Shown: positions 8,946 to 17,909, numbered from the stretch's first letter. The stretch: 64,000 nucleotides of DNA from CAVTHW01 sp963734625 (GCA_963734625.1 CAVTHW010000020.1:62001-126000), one strand, 5' to 3'. Notes: a model not told the origin generated them from the letters alone. A program made the numbers and translations.

Positions 8946-9778
8946 GCGCTCCGGGCCGACTTCGGGGAAAGGATCAACCGGGCGGCGATATTGGCTCCGA
9001 GCATCAGCGCTAAGAGCACCAGTCCCGCCGCCCAGGCTTGACGGTGCCAGTCCGCGTAAGGCGAGATGGCGTAAGTGAAGATCATGACCGGCAGCGAGGC
9101 CGTGGGCTGGTCCCACTGGGTCGACCAGAAACGGTTGTTGAAGCTGGTGAACAGCAGCGGAGCGGTCTCGCCCGCCACGCGCGCCACGCCCAGAAGCACG
9201 CCGGTCAGCACGCCGCGAAGCGAAGCCGGGATCACCACGGTCACCACCGTCCGCCACTTCGTCGCGCCCAGCGCCAGGGCTCCTTCGCGCAGCGAGTTCG
9301 GAACGGCGCGGAGGAACTGCTCGGTGCTGCGCACGGTGATGGGGATGATCATCAAGCTCAGCGCGAACGCGCCGGCCAGCATCGAAAAGCGCTTCATCGG
9401 CAGGACCACCACGGCGTAGGCGAAGATGCCGATCACGATCGAGGGCACCCCGTTCAGCAGGTCGGCGACATACCGGACGATGAACGAGAAGGTCCTGCCG
9501 CCGAACTCCGAGAGGTAGATGCCCGCGATGAAGCCCACCGGCACGCCCATCAGGGTGGCCAGCGCCAGTATCTTCGCGCTGCCGAGAATGGCGTTAGCCA
9601 TGCCCCCGCCCGTCTCTCCGACCGGCTTCGGCAACTGGGTGAAGAACGCCCAGTTGATCGAGCGCGCGCCGTTCCACACCAGAAACCCCAGGATGAAGAA
9701 CAGCACCGAGACCGTGATCAGAGTGCACAGTCCCGCCAGAGCGAACATGAAAGCGTTGACGGCTTTGCGGAAGTTCAT
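8942..9778 (-). CDS. pstA: Phosphate ABC transporter permease PstA
   Basis: The start was chosen at ATG 9778 (MNFRKAVNAFMFALAGL), which overlaps the pstC stop in an ATGA; a longer open frame upstream is only the shadow of pstC. That gives 278 residues with about six transmembrane helices. The permease EAA-type loop is visible as LREGALALGATKWRTVVTVV. The segment PVGFIAGIYLSEFGG and the GETAPLLFT motif are typical of PstA. It pairs with PstC to form the channel and is driven by PstB, whose start overlaps this stop by 4 nt. Confidence 0.94.
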   Translation of the reverse strand: MNFRKAVNAFMFALAGLCTLITVSVLFFILGFLVWNGARSINWAFFTQLPKPVGETGGGMANAILGSAKILALATLMGVPVGFIAGIYLSEFGGRTFSFIVRYVADLLNGVPSIVIGIFAYAVVVLPMKRFSMLAGAFALSLMIIPITVRSTEQFLRAVPNSLREGALALGATKWRTVVTVVIPASLRGVLTGVLLGVARVAGETAPLLFTSFNNRFWSTQWDQPTASLPVMIFTYAISPYADWHRQAWAAGLVLLALMLGANIAARLILSPKSARSA

Positions 9779-10671
9779 CCCTGGGCGCTCCCCTTTCGCG
9801 TGGTGGCCGCAAGCAGAAGCCGCGCGGCGCCATTGATGAGGATGGTCAGCGCGAAGAGCACCAGGCCCAGTTCGACTAGCGCGCTGACGTGCATCTCGCT
9901 GGTCGCCTCGGTGAACTCGTTGGCGATCACGGCGGCGATGGAGTAGCCGGGGCTGAACAGCGAAGCGCTGATCTTCGGCGTGTTGCCGATGACCATGGTC
10001 ACCGCCATGGTTTCTCCCAGCGCCCTGGCGAGGGCCAGGAAGACGGAGCCGATGATCCCCAGCCGCGCGTAGGGCACGACGACTTTCCAGGTCGCCTCCC
10101 AGCGCGTCGCGCCGACGGCGAGCGCGGCTTCCCGCTGCTCGGGCGGCACGGCCAGCAGGGCCTCGCGCGAGATGGACACGATGAATGGCAGGATCATGAT
10201 GGCCAGGATCAGGCCGGCGGCGAGGAAGCCGACGCCGTAGTTCGGCCCCTGGAAGAACGGAAGGAAGCCCAGGTACTTGGCCAGGGCCGGCTGCACCGTG
10301 TCGCGCAGGGGCGAGACGAGCACGAAGACCGCCAGCAGCCCGTAGATCACGCTGGGCACGGCCGCCAGCAACTCCACCACGAAGGTCAGAGCGTCCGAGA
10401 TCCTCGGCGGCGCCAGTTCGGCCAGGAAGATGGCAGCGCCCAACCCCAAAGGCACGGCGATCAAAAGAGACAAGAAGGAAGTCACAACCGTGCCATAGAG
10501 GAACGGCGCCGCGCCGAAGTTCTCGCCCACCGGGTCCCACTTCTGGGAAGTCAGGAAACCCCAGCCCAGCTTCTGGCGCGAGAGCGCCGAGCCCTGGTAC
10601 AACTGCACCACCAGCAGGATCGTGATGAGCACGACCACAACGGCGGCGGCAAGGGTGACCAGACGCGGCAT
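9775..10671 (-). CDS. pstC: Phosphate ABC transporter permease PstC
   Basis: It starts at ATG 10671 (MPRLVTLAAAVVVVLITILL), 2 nt after the pstS stop; the open frame extends further upstream only as a pstS shadow. 298 residues with several transmembrane helices. Diagnostic stretches are VPLGLGAAIFLAELAP, the permease loop QREAALAVGATRWEATWKVV and LARALGETMAVTMVIGN, all PstC-like. It ends in an ATGA overlap with pstA. Together PstC and PstA carry phosphate delivered by PstS across the inner membrane. Confidence 0.94.
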   Translation of the reverse strand: MPRLVTLAAAVVVVLITILLVVQLYQGSALSRQKLGWGFLTSQKWDPVGENFGAAPFLYGTVVTSFLSLLIAVPLGLGAAIFLAELAPPRISDALTFVVELLAAVPSVIYGLLAVFVLVSPLRDTVQPALAKYLGFLPFFQGPNYGVGFLAAGLILAIMILPFIVSISREALLAVPPEQREAALAVGATRWEATWKVVVPYARLGIIGSVFLALARALGETMAVTMVIGNTPKISASLFSPGYSIAAVIANEFTEATSEMHVSALVELGLVLFALTILINGAARLLLAATTRKGSAQG

Positions 10672-10673
10672 CG

Positions 10674-11675
10674 CTATTGGATCGTCGGGATGAGCTTCAG
10701 TTCCCTGGCGGCGAGGGACTGTGGAAGCGGCGCGTAACCCAGCGGCTCGGCCAGCTTCTGGCCATCCCCCAGCATCCAGCGCAGGAATTCCGTGATGGCC
10801 TTCCGCTTCTGGGCGTCCTGAATCCTGGCCGGCACTAGAAGCCAGGTGAAGCTGGAGACGGGATAGGCGTCCTTGCCGGGAGGGTTCGCAATGGACACCC
10901 GAAAATCGTCGGGAATGACTGCCGTCGCGGCGGCCGCGGTCACGCTCTTCAGATCGGCCCTGACAAAGGCCCCAGAGGAATTGCGCACCGCGCCGTAGGG
11001 CATCTTGTTCTGGAGGGCGTAGACCAGTTCCACGTAGCCGATGGAGTTCGGCGTCTGCTTCACCAGGCCCGAGACGCCTTCGTTGCCCTTGGCGCCAAGT
11101 CCCACGGGCCACTCGACGGCGGTCCCGGCTCCGACCTTGCTCTTCCACGCGGCGCTCGCCTTGGAGAGGTAGTCGGTCCACACGAAGGTGGTGCCGCTGC
11201 CGTCGGAGCGGTGAATGACTACAATGGTCGTCGCCGGGAGGGTCACCCCAGGATTGGCCTGGGCGATCTCGCGGTCGTTCCAGCGCGTGATCGAGCCGAG
11301 GAAGATCCCGGCCAGCGCCTCGGCCGTGAACCGCAGTTCCTTCTGAACACCGGCGACGTTGTAGGTTGGAACGACGGCGCCCAGAACGGTCGGGAAGTGA
11401 ATCACCTTGACCTTCGCCTTCGACAGTTGCTCGTCGTTCATCGGGCTGTCGGACGCGCCGAAGTCCACCGTGCCGGCCTGCAACTGGCGGATGCCGCCGC
11501 CGGAGCCGATCGACTGGTAGTTGATCTGCGCCTTCGGGCTGAGCTTGTGAAACTCGTCAAACCACTTGGCGTAGATGGGATACGGGAAGGTGGCGCCGGC
11601 CCCGTTGATCAGCGTCTGCGCCGGGCTGATGGCCGCCAACGCAATCAGAAGGATCGCTGCATTTACAATTCTCAC
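10674..11675 (-). CDS. pstS: Phosphate-binding periplasmic protein PstS
   Basis: 333 residues starting at GTG 11675 behind a clear GGAGG about 8 nt upstream. A signal peptide (MRIVNAAILLIALAAISPAQ) is followed by the mature start TLINGAGATFPYPIYAKWFD. Phosphate-contacting loops typical of PstS are present: GAGATFPYP, GSGGGIRQL, GASDSPM and HRSDGSGTTFVWTDYL. The gene lies 57 bp downstream of phoB, and that gap holds a Pho box, so pstS has its own phosphate-controlled promoter in addition to any read-through from nadD-phoB. Confidence 0.95.
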   Translation of the reverse strand: MRIVNAAILLIALAAISPAQTLINGAGATFPYPIYAKWFDEFHKLSPKAQINYQSIGSGGGIRQLQAGTVDFGASDSPMNDEQLSKAKVKVIHFPTVLGAVVPTYNVAGVQKELRFTAEALAGIFLGSITRWNDREIAQANPGVTLPATTIVVIHRSDGSGTTFVWTDYLSKASAAWKSKVGAGTAVEWPVGLGAKGNEGVSGLVKQTPNSIGYVELVYALQNKMPYGAVRNSSGAFVRADLKSVTAAAATAVIPDDFRVSIANPPGKDAYPVSSFTWLLVPARIQDAQKRKAITEFLRWMLGDGQKLAEPLGYAPLPQSLAARELKLIPTIQ

Positions 11676-11709
11676 GGATCTGCCTCCAGTACCATTCTGG
11701 AATTGGAAG

Positions 11710-11727
11710 GTTACAGCTCCGTTACAA
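11710..11727 (-). promoter_or_regulatory. Pho box (PhoB operator) upstream of pstS
   Basis: On the minus strand TTGTAAC-GGAG-CTGTAAC is two 7-bp direct repeats separated by 4 bp, exactly the spacing of a PhoB-binding unit (E. coli type CTGTCAT-N4-CTGTCAT). Ten bases further down is CAGAAT (11699-11694), a fair -10 hexamer, so the box takes the place of the -35 element as at class Pho promoters. It lies 5 bp past the phoB stop and 34 bp before the pstS start. Confidence 0.8.
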
Positions 11728-11732
11728 GGGGG

Positions 11733-12425
11733 TTAATTGCTGGTGAAAGAAGTGGAGAAGGAGTAGCCGAAGCCGCGCGAAGAGAGGATGTAGACGGGCG
11801 CGGCGGGGTTCTCCTCGATCCTCTGCCGCAGCCGCAGGATGTAAACGTCCACGGTACGCGGAGTGACGGCGCGCCCGTGGCCCCAAACGGCGTCGAGCAA
11901 CTGGTCGCGGGTGAACACCACGCCCGGCCGGCCTATGAGGTACTCCAGGAGCTTGAATTCGGTGGCGGTGAGCAAAACCGGCTCGCCGCGAAGACGTACC
12001 TGAAGGCTGGTGCGGTCCACCTCCAGATCGCCGGCCTTGAGCACTCGCGGCGCGGCGCTCCTGTCGCGGAACTGGATCTTCACGCGGGCGATCAGCTCGC
12101 GGATGGAGAACGGCTTCACAACGTAATCGTTGGCGCCGAGCTCCAAGCCTAGAACCCTGTCCGTCTCCGAACCCTTGGCCGTAAGGAAGATGATGGGGAT
12201 ATGCGCCAGGTCGGGGTGGGCGCGGACGGCGCGGCAGATTTCCAGGCCGTCGGAGTCGGGCAGCATTATGTCGAGGATAATCAGGTCGGGCTTCTCGCCG
12301 CGGAAGAGAGCGATAGCATTCTTGCCGGTCTGCGACCCGGCAAACGAGTAGCCCTCTTTTTCCAGGTTGTACTTGAGCAACGCGAGTAAGTCGGCGTCGT
12401 CTTCGACTAAGACGATCTTCTTCAT
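11733..12425 (-). CDS. phoB: Phosphate-regulon response regulator PhoB
   Basis: 230 residues from ATG 12425 (MKKIVLVEDDADLLALLKYN), overlapping nadD by 4 nt. The receiver domain has the acidic pair EDD, the phospho-acceptor Asp in DLIILDIMLPDSDG and the Lys in IIFLTAKG. The C-terminal winged helix has TATEFKLLEYLIGRPGVVFT and the recognition helix region RTVDVYILRLRQRIE. It is OmpR/PhoB family, and the neighbours make PhoB the natural name. Its own product probably acts on the Pho box directly downstream. Confidence 0.93.
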   Translation of the reverse strand: MKKIVLVEDDADLLALLKYNLEKEGYSFAGSQTGKNAIALFRGEKPDLIILDIMLPDSDGLEICRAVRAHPDLAHIPIIFLTAKGSETDRVLGLELGANDYVVKPFSIRELIARVKIQFRDRSAAPRVLKAGDLEVDRTSLQVRLRGEPVLLTATEFKLLEYLIGRPGVVFTRDQLLDAVWGHGRAVTPRTVDVYILRLRQRIEENPAAPVYILSSRGFGYSFSTSFTSN

Positions 12426-13057
12426 CCGGTCCGCCGGTACAAGGCGTGCTTCTGGATGTAGTCCATCACCGTCGCCGGCAGCTCGGGCGGGCGCTCGCCG
12501 GCCGCCACCCGCGCGCGAATGCCGGAGGAAGAGACCGGCATGGCCAGCGTGTCCAGCCGGTGGACCGTGGCGCCGGGAGGCGCGGAATAGTGGTGCCCGG
12601 GCCGCGTCACCACGATGAAGGCGACTTCGCGGACCACGTCGCTCCAGCGGTGCCACATCTTGATTTCGGCGAAGGCATCCGCTCCGATCAGGAAATAGAC
12701 TAGCGCTTCCTCCCCGGCCACGGCCTTCACCTTCTCGATGGTCTGGATCGAGTAGCTGATCTCCTCGCCCTCCTCGAGCCGCGACGGCTCGAACTCCGGC
12801 GCGCCATAGCAAGCCAATTCGACCATCCGGTAGCGGTGCTCGTAACTCGTCAGCAGCGGCCCATTCTTGTGGGGCGGGTTGGCCGCTACCACGAACATCA
12901 CTTTCGAGAGACCGAATTGCACGACCGCTTCGCGCGCAACCGTCAAGTGGGCGCTGTGGATAGGATCGAACGTGCCGCCGAAAATGGCAATGCGGCTGCG
13001 GATGGTTGTTTCCTGCTCTCTCATCCGGCGGAGACGCTTCCTGGTCCACAGGGTCAT
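12422..13057 (-). CDS. nadD: Nicotinate-mononucleotide adenylyltransferase
   Basis: 211 residues. The nucleotidyltransferase signature GGTFDPIHSAHL is near residue 27, and the second signature SSSGIRARVAAG is near residue 175 (family SSTxIR). The segment NPPHKNGPLLTSYEHRYRMV is typical of NadD. The enzyme makes nicotinic acid adenine dinucleotide in NAD synthesis and is usually essential. The first 20 or so residues (MTLWTRKRLRRMREQETTIR) are unusual, so the true start may be the Met at residue 12. Unusually, it is coupled by a 4-nt overlap to phoB rather than to rsfS or obg, its common partners. Confidence 0.93.
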   Translation of the reverse strand: MTLWTRKRLRRMREQETTIRSRIAIFGGTFDPIHSAHLTVAREAVVQFGLSKVMFVVAANPPHKNGPLLTSYEHRYRMVELACYGAPEFEPSRLEEGEEISYSIQTIEKVKAVAGEEALVYFLIGADAFAEIKMWHRWSDVVREVAFIVVTRPGHHYSAPPGATVHRLDTLAMPVSSSGIRARVAAGERPPELPATVMDYIQKHALYRRTG

Positions 13058-13066
13058 GTTGGTCCG

Positions 13067-13648
13067 TCAGAAAGTGATCCCTAGCAGGAAGTCGGCCTGG
13101 TTCAACTGGGTGGTGAGGCCGCCCAAAGTGGCACGAATGCTCGTGCTTCCCCAGCGCGTGTAGCGGATCTCGGAAGAGAGTCGCACCACGGGCAAGTGGA
13201 GCTCCAGACCGGCGCCGACGGTCGCCCCGATCGCCGCCCGGCCTCTCACCTCCGGCGGCTGGTTGGTGCTGCTGGATTGCGTGGTTTGATCGATCCGCGC
13301 GAACCGGCGAAAGGAAAGCCCCGCTCCAATGAAGGGCCTGAGCAAAGCCCCAGGGAAGCGGTACTTCGCCAGAATGGGGACCTCCCAGACCTGGCCGGTG
13401 GTCCGGCTGGTGGAGGAATCGTAGTGCAGGCGGCGGTACAGGAGGTCCGCTTCCACCCCGATCCCCAGCGGGAGACCCAGCTCTACGACGGGTCCAATGA
13501 CAAAAGGCGACCGGTCGGACGTGTACGTCGAAGTGTTGGCCACCTTCAGCGCGTTGGACAGGGGGACGCCCCCCTTCAGCCCGAAGGAGACAGACTGCGG
13601 GTAGGCGGCCGAGGCCGCGAGCAGGGTGAAGGCGAACAGCAATCTCAT
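13067..13648 (-). CDS. Small outer-membrane beta-barrel protein
   Basis: The start was chosen at ATG 13648 (MRLLFAFTLLAASAAYPQS), a clean signal peptide; ATG 13657 is a close alternative, and both overlap the end of rnhA. About 193 residues. The mature part begins VSFGLKGGVPLSNALK and shows alternating strands, with VEADLLYRRLHYDSS and LAKYRFPGALLRPFIGAGLS, then a final aromatic (LLGITF). This matches PF13505/outer-membrane protein beta-barrel domains of the OmpW/OmpA N-terminal kind. The ligand is unknown. It sits between rnhA and nadD in the same operon. Confidence 0.75.
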   Translation of the reverse strand: MRLLFAFTLLAASAAYPQSVSFGLKGGVPLSNALKVANTSTYTSDRSPFVIGPVVELGLPLGIGVEADLLYRRLHYDSSTSRTTGQVWEVPILAKYRFPGALLRPFIGAGLSFRRFARIDQTTQSSSTNQPPEVRGRAAIGATVGAGLELHLPVVRLSSEIRYTRWGSTSIRATLGGLTTQLNQADFLLGITF

Positions 13649-14115
13649 AGGAACCATTCTAAGCTGCATTTCAGCGCCCCACGGACTCGCCGCGAGCCGC
13701 TCGTGGTGGCCAGCTCGTCGGCGCGGTTGTTGTCGGCGTGGGAGTCGTGGCCCTTGGTCCAGACCCAGTGGGTGTCGTGGCGCGCGGCCTGGGCGTCGAG
13801 CTGCTCCCAAAGATCCTGATTCTTAACCGGCTGTTTCGACGCCGTCCGCCAGCCGTTCCGCTTCCACTTCACGATCCACTGGGTGATTCCGTTCTTCATG
13901 TATTCCGAGTCGGTGACAATCTCCACATGGCAGGGCTCCTTGAGCGAGGCCAGGCCGCGGACAGCCGCGGTCAGTTCCATGCGGTTGTTGGTGGTGGCCG
14001 GCTCGAAACCGGAGAGCTCGTGTTTGTGGCCGCCGTAGCGGAGGATGCATGCCCATCCGCCTGGGCCGGGGTTCCCGAGACACGCCCCGTCAGTAATAAG
14101 CTGGATCTTTTTCAT
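13645..14115 (-). CDS. rnhA: Ribonuclease HI
   Basis: 156 residues, the family length. All four carboxylate active-site residues are visible in context: Asp in ITDGACLGNPGPGGWA, Glu in NNRMELTAAV, Asp in IVTDSEYMKNGI and Asp in DNNRADELA. The basic handle region KWKRNGWRTASKQPVKN and the His of TKGHDSHADN are also present. It removes RNA from RNA-DNA hybrids, including replication primers. The start lies inside the 3' end of dusB (26-nt overlap), and the 3' end overlaps the start of the beta-barrel gene. Confidence 0.96.
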   Translation of the reverse strand: MKKIQLITDGACLGNPGPGGWACILRYGGHKHELSGFEPATTNNRMELTAAVRGLASLKEPCHVEIVTDSEYMKNGITQWIVKWKRNGWRTASKQPVKNQDLWEQLDAQAARHDTHWVWTKGHDSHADNNRADELATTSGSRRVRGALKCSLEWFL

Positions 14116-15101
14116 GTGCGATGAATTCTTCCAAGCGAGTCATAATCTCATCGGCGCCATGCGCCGTGTGGATGCGGGAGCGGAGCGTCGAACCGTTTCG
14201 GACGCCGTGGCTGAGGAACGTGGCGAACTGCTTCATCTTCCCGACCAGGTCCGACTCGCCGCGCTCCATCAGCGTGGAGTAGTAGGAGCGCATGATTCCG
14301 AAGCGATCGGCGTCGGTCGAGACATCGTACCGGCCCGTGGCGACGAATTGAGCGATCTGCCGGAAGATCCACGGGTCGGTGGCCGCGGCGCGTCCGATCA
14401 TGACCGCGTCGCAGCCGGTTTCGTCCACCATCCGCACGGCGTCCTCCGGCGTGACGATATCGCCGTTCCCGATCACCGGAATCCGCACGGCCGACTTTCA
14501 CCTCCGCGATCCGGCTCCAGTCGGCCCTGCCGCCGTAGCCCTGCTCCCTGGTGCGGGGGTGAAAAGCGAGGGCCGCCACGCCGCAGTCCTCCGCCATCCG
14601 CGCCAGATCGACAGCGACGATCTCACGTTCATTCCAGCCGGAGCGGAACTTCACGGTGAGCGGAATCGAAATGGCTTCGCGCACCGCGCGGAAGATACGC
14701 TCGACCAGAGGCAGGTTGCGGAGCAGGCCGGAGCCGCCATTGCACCGGACCACTTTCTTGACCGGACAGCCCAGGTTGATATCCACCAGGTCGAAGCCCA
14801 GGTTCTGGCAGACGCGGGCGGCCTCGGCCATGGCCACGGGGTCGGAGCCGAAAAGCTGCGCCGAGATGGGGTGCTCGTCCGGCTCGAAGGCCAGGTACTC
14901 CAGGGTCTTGCCCGGCTTGCGCGAGCGGCTCGATCCGACGATGCCGTGCGAGCTGGTGAACTCGGTCATGATCAGACCGCATCCGCCGAAGCCGCGAATG
15001 AAGCGGCGAAACACCGTGTCCGTGACGCCGGCCATGGGCGCAAGCACCGTGGCGGGCGCAACTTCGACGTCGCCGATTTTCAGTTGGGGAGGGAACACCA
15101 T
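14090..15101 (-). CDS. dusB: tRNA-dihydrouridine synthase (one frame break)
   Basis: It starts at ATG 15101 (MVFPPQLKIGDVEVAPATVL). Flavin-binding and catalytic signatures are APMAGVTDTVFRRF, the NLGCPVKKV motif with the catalytic Cys, and RSGWNE. After DWSRIAEVK the frame breaks at a run of three T on the plus strand (14496-14498). With two, it continues SAVRIPVIGNGDIVTPEDA, AVMIGRAAATDPWIF and on to KDPAYY and TGA at 14090. About 336 residues, normal for DusB. The enzyme reduces uridines in tRNA D-loops. It overlaps rnhA by 26 nt. Confidence 0.9.
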
Positions 15102-15142
15102 CGCGCTGTCTTCATTCTAACCGCTGCCGGGCGGCAACTAAC

Positions 15143-16183
15143 TCAGTTGGACTGTTCAAGCAAGGTCCGAACCGGTATGCCGTGATCCAGGATGAGCCTG
15201 CGCACGGCGGCGGGCGTGAGTTTCGCTATGCGCCTGACCTCCCGGCGCTTGCGGAGGGTGCGGGGCAGCATGCGCGCGGCCGCGAAATCGGCGCGCACAA
15301 TCGTCCAAGCCAATAGAGCCTTGTTCCGCAGGCCAGGAAAGCGAGCCATCTCTCCCCTTCCCCCCGCCGCGGCCAGCAGCCCTCCCGCCAGGCGCAGCAC
15401 GAAATAGAAGGGATTAAGCAGCAGCAAGCTCCAGGGGAAGAGCTTGACCGCGAGCAGAACACGATTGCGTTCGATGAGGAAAACGCGGGCCATGGACCCT
15501 GCGTTCAGGGTGCCCCCGCGGTGGTGCCGCGCCACGGCGCCCGGCACGTAGAGGCAGCGCCAGCCGGCGATTCTCGCGCGCAGCCCGAGTTCCGCATCGT
15601 CTCCGAACGCGAACAAATCCTCGTCGAACCCGCCGATGTGGTCCAGCATCGCTTTCCGGTACATGGCCGCGGAGCCGTCCGGCCACAGGCACTCTTCCAC
15701 GAGGTCGTACTGTCCATGGTCGATCTCGCCGGTGCCCCGGCCGCGGTTCTGGCCATCCGGGTAGATCGAATGCCCCACCTTGTCGATGCGCCGCGGGTCG
15801 CTGTGGACAAGCACCTTTGCCGCGGCCATGCCAATGTCCGGCGCGACGTCAAAAGCGCGGCGCATGGCCGCGAGAAAGTCCGGATCGGCCTCCGCATCGT
15901 TGTTCAAGATAGCGATGAACCGCCCGGAAGAGGCTTCGAACCCCTGGTTGTTCGCGGCGCAGAACCCCTGGTTCGCCTGGTTGACAATTACGCTCACGCG
16001 AAAGCCCTGCCGGGGAAGGAACTCGGCCCGCAGCATCTCGACCGAGCCGTCGGTGGAGCCGTTGTCCACCACAATCACTTCAAAATCGGCATTCCGCTGG
16101 CGCTCAAGCGATTCCAGGCAGGCGCGCAAGTACTCGCGCCCGTTCCAGTTGACCACCACTACTGAAATCTCGGCGCCGCACAT
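15143..16183 (-). CDS. Family 2 glycosyltransferase (rhamnosyltransferase-like)
   Basis: The start was chosen at ATG 16183 (MCGAEISVVVVNWNGREYL), where similarity to GT2 begins; the open frame further upstream is antisense to the neighbouring gene. 346 residues. The GT-A fold is shown by EISVVVVNWNGREYL, VIVVDNGSTDGSVEML, the DxD-like ILNNDAEADPDFL, and the acceptor loop FDEDLFAFGDDAELGLRARI. A C-terminal hydrophobic and basic stretch may tether it to the membrane. This type adds rhamnose or similar sugars to polysaccharide or lipid carriers; the actual acceptor cannot be told. It lies 41 bp upstream of dusB and is divergent from the glycine-zipper gene. Confidence 0.85.
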   Translation of the reverse strand: MCGAEISVVVVNWNGREYLRACLESLERQRNADFEVIVVDNGSTDGSVEMLRAEFLPRQGFRVSVIVNQANQGFCAANNQGFEASSGRFIAILNNDAEADPDFLAAMRRAFDVAPDIGMAAAKVLVHSDPRRIDKVGHSIYPDGQNRGRGTGEIDHGQYDLVEECLWPDGSAAMYRKAMLDHIGGFDEDLFAFGDDAELGLRARIAGWRCLYVPGAVARHHRGGTLNAGSMARVFLIERNRVLLAVKLFPWSLLLLNPFYFVLRLAGGLLAAAGGRGEMARFPGLRNKALLAWTIVRADFAAARMLPRTLRKRREVRRIAKLTPAAVRRLILDHGIPVRTLLEQSN

Positions 16184-16262
16184 GCTCCTCAATGATAGCC
16201 CGGCGGCGAAACGAAAATCGGCGCGAAGCCGTCGCATAATAGCAGGTGAGAGGAGAGCTCGG

Positions 16263-17141
16263 ATGAAGTACGTGCAGATTGGTATTCTCGCAGCCCTGGT
16301 AGGGGTCGGGGCTTTGCTCTTCATGGTCTGGAGGGGACAGCAGCCGCAGCCGATCGCCGCGGCGCCGGCCGTGGCGCAGGCTCCGGTGGAACAACCCGCG
16401 GCGGTCGCGCAGGCTCCGCCGCCCGAAGCGCGGCCAGTCAAGCCTTCCCCGACGGTGCGGCCTAAGAGGGCGGTCCGGGTTGAAGAACCGGTTGCAGCGC
16501 AGCCGGTCGAAATCGCGGCTCCGGCTCCTGCGCCCGCACCCGCACCCGCGCCGGAACCTCTCGCCGCTGCGCCGGTTCCGGTCGAGGCGCCTGCTCCGCC
16601 ACCACCGCCGCCGCAACCTCGGACAGTGACGCTCGCGGCGGGGACGCTGCTGTCAGCCCGGCTGGCGGAAACGCTGTCCAGCGACAGGGTCAAGGCGGGT
16701 GACGCATTCACCGCCACGCTCGACCGGCCTTTGGTGGTGGATGGGCTGGTGATTGCGGAGCGCGGTACGCGGCTGGAAGGGCGCGTGTTGGAGGCGCAAG
16801 AGGCCGGAAGGGTCCAAGGCGTGTCGAGCCTTTCGATCCACCTGGTCCGACTCAGCACCAGGGACGGCCAGCGGGTGAACATCCAAACGGACCCATTCCG
16901 CAGGCAGGGCGAGACGAGCAAGGGTGAGGACGTGGCCAAGGTCGGAGCCGGGGCGGGACTAGGGGCCATCATCGGTGCGATCGCGGGAGGCGGCAAGGGC
17001 GCGGGGATTGGAGCAGCGGTCGGCGGCGCGGCCGGCGCGGGCACCGTCGCGGCCACGCGTGGAAAACCCGCGGTGCTGCCCGTGGAAACGCGCATCGACT
17101 TCCGCCTGAGCAGCCCGCTTTCGCTGACCGAGCAGAAGTAG
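16263..17141 (+). CDS. Membrane-anchored Ala/Pro-rich protein with glycine-zipper segment
   Basis: The start was chosen at ATG 16263 behind GAGAGGAGAG; 292 residues. One N-terminal helix (YVQIGILAALVGVGALLFMV) is followed by about 95 residues rich in Ala, Pro and Val, a spacer likely to reach into the periplasm. A folded domain begins at TVTLAAGTLLSARLAETLSS and includes VVDGLVIAERGTRLEGRVLE, resembling TrbI/VirB10-like or type IV pilus-adjacent beta domains seen in many acidobacterial envelope proteins. It is followed by a glycine-zipper run (GAGLGAIIGAIAGGGKGAG). Probably an envelope-spanning structural protein; its function is not known. A terminator hairpin follows 26 bp after the stop. 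Confidence 0.7.
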   Translation: MKYVQIGILAALVGVGALLFMVWRGQQPQPIAAAPAVAQAPVEQPAAVAQAPPPEARPVKPSPTVRPKRAVRVEEPVAAQPVEIAAPAPAPAPAPAPEPLAAAPVPVEAPAPPPPPPQPRTVTLAAGTLLSARLAETLSSDRVKAGDAFTATLDRPLVVDGLVIAERGTRLEGRVLEAQEAGRVQGVSSLSIHLVRLSTRDGQRVNIQTDPFRRQGETSKGEDVAKVGAGAGLGAIIGAIAGGGKGAGIGAAVGGAAGAGTVAATRGKPAVLPVETRIDFRLSSPLSLTEQK

Positions 17142-17166
17142 CTCCCGCCGGAGCGCCATTGGGCCC

Positions 17167-17190
17167 AAACGGCGCAAGTTGCGCCGTTTT
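17167..17190 (+). terminator. Rho-independent-like terminator after the glycine-zipper gene
   Basis: AAACGGCGCA, a 3-nt AGT loop and TGCGCCGTTT form a perfect 10-bp stem followed by one more T. It is placed 26 bp after the stop codon at 17141. The T tract is short, so termination strength is uncertain. Confidence 0.65.
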
Positions 17191-17909
17191 GGTGGCCGTA
17201 AGTCCTTGAAAACAGGTCCAGGGACTCCGGGAAATGGCGCAACATTGCGTCATTCATTCGCCTGCCTTTCGCCTCGGCCGAGCCAGCCACAGCAGAACCT
17301 CCACGTTCAGTATCTCGCTCTGGTGGTCAGTGCGGGCTGTGGCGGACAGGGGCGCGGCGCTGTATCTGGCGGCAGCAGTTGGGGTTAGCGGTGTTGAGGA
17401 AAGTGCGAAGAGGTTGTGATCATACATTTCTGGAACTCGTACCAAGGCAGGTGGTCCAGGATCTGGGAGAAAACAGTTCGGTCGGAGTTCACCCCTCGTT
17501 GTCGGTGCTTCCGAAACCTGGCCAATGTCATTGACGCGCGCCAATCGGACTACAGGTTCATTGGCCTGTCAATGCCGGAGGTGGGCCTCACGGATTTTGG
17601 GTCAAAGAACAAGCTGAGCTTCCGCACCTACAAAGGAGTGGACGCGGGGACGGCGCGGAAGAGCGGACTTGGGGCAACCCTTCAAACGCTGGTGATCTCG
17701 CCACAGGGCAAAGAAATAGTTGACGCCGGACAGCAGGGTGCTAAAGTCGTGGAGGGGAGCGTATACTGGCACAGTCCAGGAGGAAGTTGAGGCATACTTC
17801 AAGGTCGGGAACGAGGTGATAAAGGAGGCTCCTTGAGAGCCTAATGGGGATGCAACACGCCTCAGGCAGACAGCTGCCCCGCGTGCGTCCGGCGCCTCGC
17901 GGAACTACA
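17191..17909 (+). other. Intergenic stretch of about 720 bp without a convincing gene
   Basis: Short open frames exist on both strands, the longest being 17416-17790 (124 codons, plus) and 17254-17544 (96 codons, minus). Neither shows a recognisable domain, signal peptide or ribosome-binding site. It may hold gene remnants. An AAGGAGG at 17821-17827 lies too far from any downstream start to be decisive. Promoter elements for the following secreted-protein pair must lie here, but I see no strong -35/-10 pair. Confidence 0.4.

Noticed and set aside
8942..10540. Long upstream extension of pstA (and similar extensions of pstC, phoB and pstB)
   Set aside because: The extra residues are Arg/Gly-rich readings of the neighbouring gene in another frame; the true starts are marked by ATGA overlaps.
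17416..17790. A possible 124-residue gene in the 17 kb gap
   Set aside because: No ribosome-binding site, no recognisable domain, and ordinary-looking competing frames on both strands.
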